Shown here: positions 59,175 to 64,000 of the stretch, piece after piece
Numbering within the stretch: the stretch's first letter is position 1
Layout of the letters: every line of letters begins with the position of its first letter
Made by a program: the position numbers and the translations under genes
Notes under the pieces: generated by a model
Database searches by the model: none
What the model was told of the DNA's origin: nothing
Seen by the model: the letters and a program-made list of their open reading frames with translations, nothing else
From: Rhynchospora pubera
Lineage: Eukaryota > Streptophyta > Magnoliopsida > Poales > Cyperaceae
Assembly (NCBI GenBank): GCA_028095005.1
Contig: CM051459.1
Span: 204,887,902-204,951,901 of the forward strand
DNA: 64,000 nt
Reading direction: 5' to 3'

Positions 59175-60691
59175 TGGAGGAGATCGCAGGAGGTGAGGTT
59201 GCGAAACTTGATTTTCTTTTTCTTTTTCTTTTTTTTCTCTTTTTGTTTTGTTTTTGGATGATTTTTGTGATATCAGTTGGAGGAGTATTTAGGAGTTATG
59301 GGTTGGCCGGTTGGGTCGGTCGCTGCATAGGTCGTGCGATACAATCGGAGTTCGATTGTTGAATGGTATTGGTTCACATTTAATTTATGAAACGGTAATG
59401 TTGATTACTTAATTCAATGTTGACGGTTTAGGAACTGAATTGTGGACGTGGAGTAGTCAACGTGTTTAGTTTTCTTAATCTTATTTAAGAGTTTAAGACG
59501 TGGTTGAAAGCGGCTTTTGGGGCTGTCTTAGTCCAGGATATTTTGTGCTTCCCTTAGCAAGGAAGGATGGAATTAGAAAAAGTTGATAGCCCAATAAAAT
59601 ATTTCTGACTAATTGGGCTCAACAATTAAATAAGATTTCTGGTTCAGGAATCATCTAGTTAAATCTCGGACTAGTTAATAACTGGGCCTAAAAGGCCTTT
59701 TATTGTTACAAATGAAGCCATGGGCCATGTCTATATTGCTACGAAAATAAATTATAAATGTAATCTTAGTACTATTTCATGTATTAGATTATGCAAAGAA
59801 AACAAAAAAAATTATTGAAGGAACGAAGAACATTTATTAGCCTCAAAAGTTTGCTTTCTTGTGTAATTAATTGCACCAAGCTACTACTTGCTGTTATTGA
59901 AGGGTTGTTGAATTTGAAGGCTTTTGGAACCTTCTTTTTCCAATAGGCCTATTTTTTCCCCTCACTAGCCCCAATCGTTGAAATGTTGAATGGAAGTGTC
60001 TATGCTAGCCTTTTTGACTAGGGAGACTCTCTCTATTCTTCTTTGGCATTTAGTCTTTTCTTTTAATTTTTTGTTAGACAGTCGTTAGTTAGAATGTCAT
60101 CTCAAGTAAGCAGTTATGGCATTTGATCTTATTTGTAGCTTTAATAGTAAAATAAAATAGAAACACGTTGGAAAAGACACAAGGAAGCTTCTTGTGAGAC
60201 TCCTGCAATTTAACTAAAAGATTCCTCATAACAAAACAAAGTTCTTTGCAGAGAAAATGGCAGTTATCTAAATGGATTTGGTGCAATAATGATAATGGCC
60301 ATTCAGAAATGCACACGCTTACTTTCTGATTTTAATAATTCTTATGTACATCATTTATTTATCCAATGAAAATGTAACAAAGGACAGATTAGAACATTGA
60401 TGACCCAAAAAATGTTCATTAAGATAAGGGGCAATTAGGAACAAAAACAAATAATCTACTTCATTTTGTACAAAGTTTTCCATAGTGGGGTGAAACTGGA
60501 ATCTTCCTTTTGCTTCCATTGCTATCTTTCTATTTTATTACACGGCCTATTTGATCAGCAGCACTTCAATACTTACCTTTATAAAGGCCCCAATTCTTTT
60601 AACAAATAATAAAGAACCCAAAAGAGTCTAAAAAGGAGAAGAAAAGAGAAAAAAAAGCTGAATACTCTCAAAGAAGTAGGTACTGATTGAG
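59175..60691. other. Promoter of the BAP31-like gene and spacer, no other gene seen
   Basis: A T/C-rich block (59214-59260) follows the BAP31-like start and is purine-rich on its coding strand; it is probably leader or promoter. The remainder is AT-rich spacer plus, at the right, presumed 3' UTR of the plasmodesmata gene. Confidence 0.45.
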
Positions 60692-63600
60692 CTAGTCTTT
60701 TTCTGCAAAATAAAATTAAATAGTTAGAATGGATTAATTCTGCTTAAAGCAGGTGAATATTTTGTCACTCTTTATAATTGCTTCTATTAAATCCTACTTT
60801 ATGCTCAATTATTCAAAGTATTTTGAACATTTATGTGGCATGATTAAATTGAATTGTTTGCCAGAGTATACATATAAACCAAGGGGTTTGGTATGTGTTT
60901 GTACTTAATGCAAAATTAGGCTTATCATGATAATATCTAAATCTACTTCGTCATATGCACACTACAAAAAGGATAAGTAATAATCTATAATTGATAATTA
61001 ATAGGTTAAGAATTTTAAGGATGAAAAGTAAAGTGGGTCCTCACCAGATCCAGCTCTTCTTATGAAAGAGAGGAAGACAATTATGAGAGCAACACCAGCA
61101 ATCAACCCTATTATAATCGCCAAGGTTTTCCCTGTTTCATCATCTGTTCACAACAATTGAAAGGTTCTAATTAATGATAATGATTCAAATTATCGTTATG
61201 AAGGAAGCCACTAATCTTCATCAGAGCATTGATCACAGCATTTCTTGGCAAAGAATATAGATATGTTAATTTAAAAATATAATTAGATAACTTCTATTAG
61301 GAAATTGTTAAAGTTTTTTAATGGAATATAGTTTATATATATATGCTTGATCACTTGGAAAAAAAAATTATTCATCGATTAAAATATCAAGTATAGTCAA
61401 TTAAATTGGGTAACAACAACTATATCTTTTATTGTAGCGCAAGAATATTTCTTAAAAATGAAAAGAGAGACAAGAAAGAAAGGAATGGTTATGGCAATGG
61501 TTCCACAGGACAGTAGTTGGCAACCACCGACCACCGTTGAATGATGCATGGAGAGTTGTAGCTGGTGGAAAATGATGTTGATGCACAAGTCATGGGATGA
61601 GAGTAGTTAACAAGCATCGAACAGTTATAAAGATCATGAGAGGCCAGACGACAATCACAAAATCAGAAACTGCTACCAAATCTTATTGTTTGGGTCCGAT
61701 CCTTGCCAAAAGAACCCAAATTCAGCACGTCTTAGCAACCACAAACTGGTCCCAGTTTTCCCCATTCCTACTCTACACGTACCGTGACAATGACGGCTTC
61801 TCTGTCAGTTGGCAGGCATGCTATATTGATGTATTATTTCAATAATATTTTTTATTCTGCTGTTTTCAGCATGGTTGGTTGATTGGCTTCTGTATGTATT
61901 AAATATACACTTGCACGGATGAAGTTAGCATACATTTTCTATTTTTTTTCCTTAAAAAAATGTACATGTACTGAGCCTAACTTTTGGATAATACATATCA
62001 TCAGTTGTCGATAAGGGATTGGAACTTGCATTTGCATCTTGACCCTCAATGAAGTAATTTCATACTTAATTTATTCTCATATTATATATAGACATCTTGT
62101 GCTAACTGATCAGGGCTTGTCTTGTGTATTTTCTTGTATATGGTACCGCATGACAATTAATTTATTGACCTGTCATGATCAGTAGCTGAGTACCTAAACT
62201 TTTCTTTCTTTGAAGTGATAGGCTTATTAATTAATGAAATCTTTTTCAATATAAGGATAGAGCAACTGTTGAATTATTTTATGACAACTGATCGTCATTG
62301 ACTCCTGCTTGACTTGCCACTAGAAAATGTTATTTACTAATCTTGAAGATAAGGCACTCATTGATTACTTCGCATAATATATAAATTAGTTAACTGAGAT
62401 GAAAGAAAATAAGTAAACTGTTTGAAATGACACGCCAAAGTTTCACAACTTGCTTGAAATGGAGCAAACAGTACAGTATGGAGATGCAATATCAAAACCA
62501 ATCTATGATTGCTTCTTTAATTCCCTTGGTTTTGTGCATACCTAATTAATAGTTGTACTCTTGATTCTAGGTTGTGGCCTTACTTTCGGTACTAGCTAAG
62601 TGCACACTATATATGATGGCATGACCGGTGCAAAACCCTGTTTTACTTGTATCATGACACAGTAACACCTCTTTTGCATCTTAACCACTCATAACACAAC
62701 AAATAAAACAGTTCAATGAAAAATCAGAATAAAATGATTGCAAATTGAAAGCACCAATCATCAGAAAAAAGTCAACTTACTATTATCTTCATGCGAATAG
62801 GATGAAGATGAAGATGAAGGGTGGTAACCATTGTTAGCCCAATACCTTGCGTAGCACTTGCCAAGGTATACCTCCCCTGCACCGGTGTATGCACACGCAC
62901 TCCTCACTTGTGATACTGCAACTGTGACACAATCAGAGCACTCCTTTATATCCAAGTCTCCAATACACTGAGACTCAGCTTGTACATACCCAGCTCCACC
63001 AACCCGATAAGGTCCGCCAGATGCCTGAATTGTCCCAAGAGCCGCATCCCTCATCCCAATCACATCGCCTCCATATGATGCAGCTGGTGCACCACACTTT
63101 TTGTAAAGAAGCGTCGTATCGGGCTTTCCAATAAAAGACTCATTACTGTATCTGTTGTAATCAAAATTAAAGAACTTTTAATTCAACCCAGTTTTTACTT
63201 TTTAGTCCTTTAGTTTTTCCTCTAAATTTCATTAATCGTGTCAATTTTCGTATCGATGATCAATTTCAAACATACAAGCATAAATATAGAATTCTTTGAA
63301 AACAAATAATGGTAACATAAAATTTCTGTTAATTTATTTTTTTTGTAAATTTAACAATTGGTTAAAGTTACTTGATCAAGCAAGCGCGGAGCTGGATTGT
63401 TGCACCGGCAGCAGAAGGACAAAGTGCAGAGAGCTGTGAGACAGCTGCGCGGAGACATGAAGAGCAGACTGATGCTGGAAGGTCAGAGCGGCATTGGTAC
63501 AGAGCCGAGAGAGAGGTGGATGGAGAGGTGAAATTTGAGTAGGATGTGAATACAGCTGAGTTGATGAGAGAGGCAAGAGACGAGTCGACCGCAGATTCAT

Positions 63601-63730
63601 AGAGTGAGCCAGGGTCATAATGTGGAAGTGAACAACCTGCGTAGACGAATGCATTGTAGCCATCATCAGAGAGAGCAAAAATTGGTAACAGGGACAGGAG
63701 AAGATAGAGAATTGTGGTGATTCTGGACAT
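60692..63730 (-). CDS. Plasmodesmata-located protein (two DUF26 domains, one TM helix)
   Basis: PDLPs are type I membrane proteins at plasmodesmata that regulate callose and cell-to-cell movement. Exons on the - strand are 63372-63730, 62781-63151, 61045-61143 and 60692-60702, summing to 840 bases (279 residues plus stop), the usual PDLP size. A signal peptide (MSRITTILYLLLSLLPIFAL) precedes the first DUF26 domain with the C-x8-C-x2-C motif CRSDLPASVCSSC. The second DUF26 domain has CIGDLDIKECSDC. A serine-rich linker leads to the transmembrane helix LAIIIGLIAGVALIIVFLSF in exon 3, and a very short cytoplasmic tail RRAGSGEKD ends in an 11-base last exon. Exon 4 is inferred from its acceptor TTTTGCAG and frame alone; reading on into intron 3 is the alternative end. 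The lack of a kinase domain separates it from CRKs. Confidence 0.88.
61144..62780 (-). other. Intron 2 of the plasmodesmata protein gene
   Basis: A 1.64 kb intron with donor GTAAGT (at 62780) and acceptor GAACAG (at 61144). It is AT-rich and contains no recognisable element; the ORF at 61597-61845 on the + strand has no protein-like features. Confidence 0.7.
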
Positions 63731-64000
63731 TTTTTTTTTTTTCCTTCCTTGAATGTTGGTTGGGGAAATACTGAGGCACTCTGCACTACTTTTTGGAGGT
63801 TAAAGAGAGGAATTGGAGGAGGAAAAAGGTGAGTGTAGAACAGAGTATATTGAATAGTGCTTGGAGTAGAAGGGAGGGGTTGAAGGAGCAAATTATGGAA
63901 TAGATTGAATGCAACTATGCAAGGCAGGGGCTGGTTATAAACTTTGCAGAGTCATACATGGACAAAATTATAAATAGTATTAAAATAGGAATATGCACCA
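63731..64000 (-). promoter_or_regulatory. Upstream region of the plasmodesmata protein gene
   Basis: The 270 bases upstream of the start codon. A TTTATAACC near 63934-63942 on the - strand is a possible TATA box about 205 bases before the ATG, and the leader would be C/T-rich. Overlapping ORFs here are chance. Confidence 0.35.

Noticed and set aside
1..64000. CRISPR arrays, bacterial operons or phage-like systems.
   Set aside because: The window is plant nuclear DNA. The repeats found are tandem duplications, palindromes in transposon ends and minisatellites; none has the spaced identical-repeat pattern of CRISPR.

Overview
This window is nuclear DNA from a flowering plant. The genes have GT-AG introns, and the families are plant-specific or plant-typical: a DUF26 plasmodesmata-located protein, an LRR-III receptor kinase and plant-type RAD4. 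The intergenic space is AT-rich and full of plant transposons. The clade cannot be fixed from sequence alone.

Five host genes are supported. On the + strand, 1-5090 holds the 3' half of the nucleotide-excision-repair gene RAD4/XPC, which enters from the left edge. On the - strand are an LRR receptor-like kinase of the RLK902/RKL1 type (10917-12951, 2 exons), a mitochondrial OMA1-type M48 metalloprotease (49472-57152, 3 exons), a small ER membrane protein of the BAP29/BAP31 type (58779-59174, one exon) and a plasmodesmata-located protein (60692-63730, 4 exons). In each multi-exon - strand gene the exon lengths add up to a whole number of codons, so the models close. RAD4 is open at the left edge, but its visible exons keep one frame.

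The rest is mostly mobile DNA, and many insertions can be dated relative to each other because their target-site duplications (TSDs) are legible. Layout: an Au-type SINE in a RAD4 intron (2.2 kb); a broken ORF and nested hAT and Mutator MITEs (5.9-8.4 kb); a 1.4 kb Mutator-like inverted-repeat element rich in palindromes (14.1-15.5 kb); a hAT element with GGATAC repeats (15.9-16.5 kb); Tourist-like MITEs and an AT-only-core element (18-20.7 kb); a tRNA-derived SINE split by a Helitron-like element that was itself hit by a 3.7 kb solo LTR (22.2-31.1 kb); a Copia-type solo LTR inside a hAT MITE (32.0-34.1 kb); a minisatellite (36.2-36.6 kb); a tandem array with a 1.46 kb unit (37.6-41.7 kb); and a second Helitron-like element on the - strand (41.9-48.2 kb).

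The most interesting object is a 5.85 kb Mutator-like transposon (50361-56209) inside intron 1 of OMA1, flanked by a perfect 9 bp TSD. That intron splits the catalytic HEVGH zinc motif. The element encodes a three-exon transposase with a SWIM zinc finger, apparently cut short by a one-base slip in a G run. It carries arrays of GATCGGAATC/GATTCCGATC palindromes in both ends and again directly upstream of the transposase TATA box. That arrangement suggests, as inference, that the transposase binds and regulates its own promoter.
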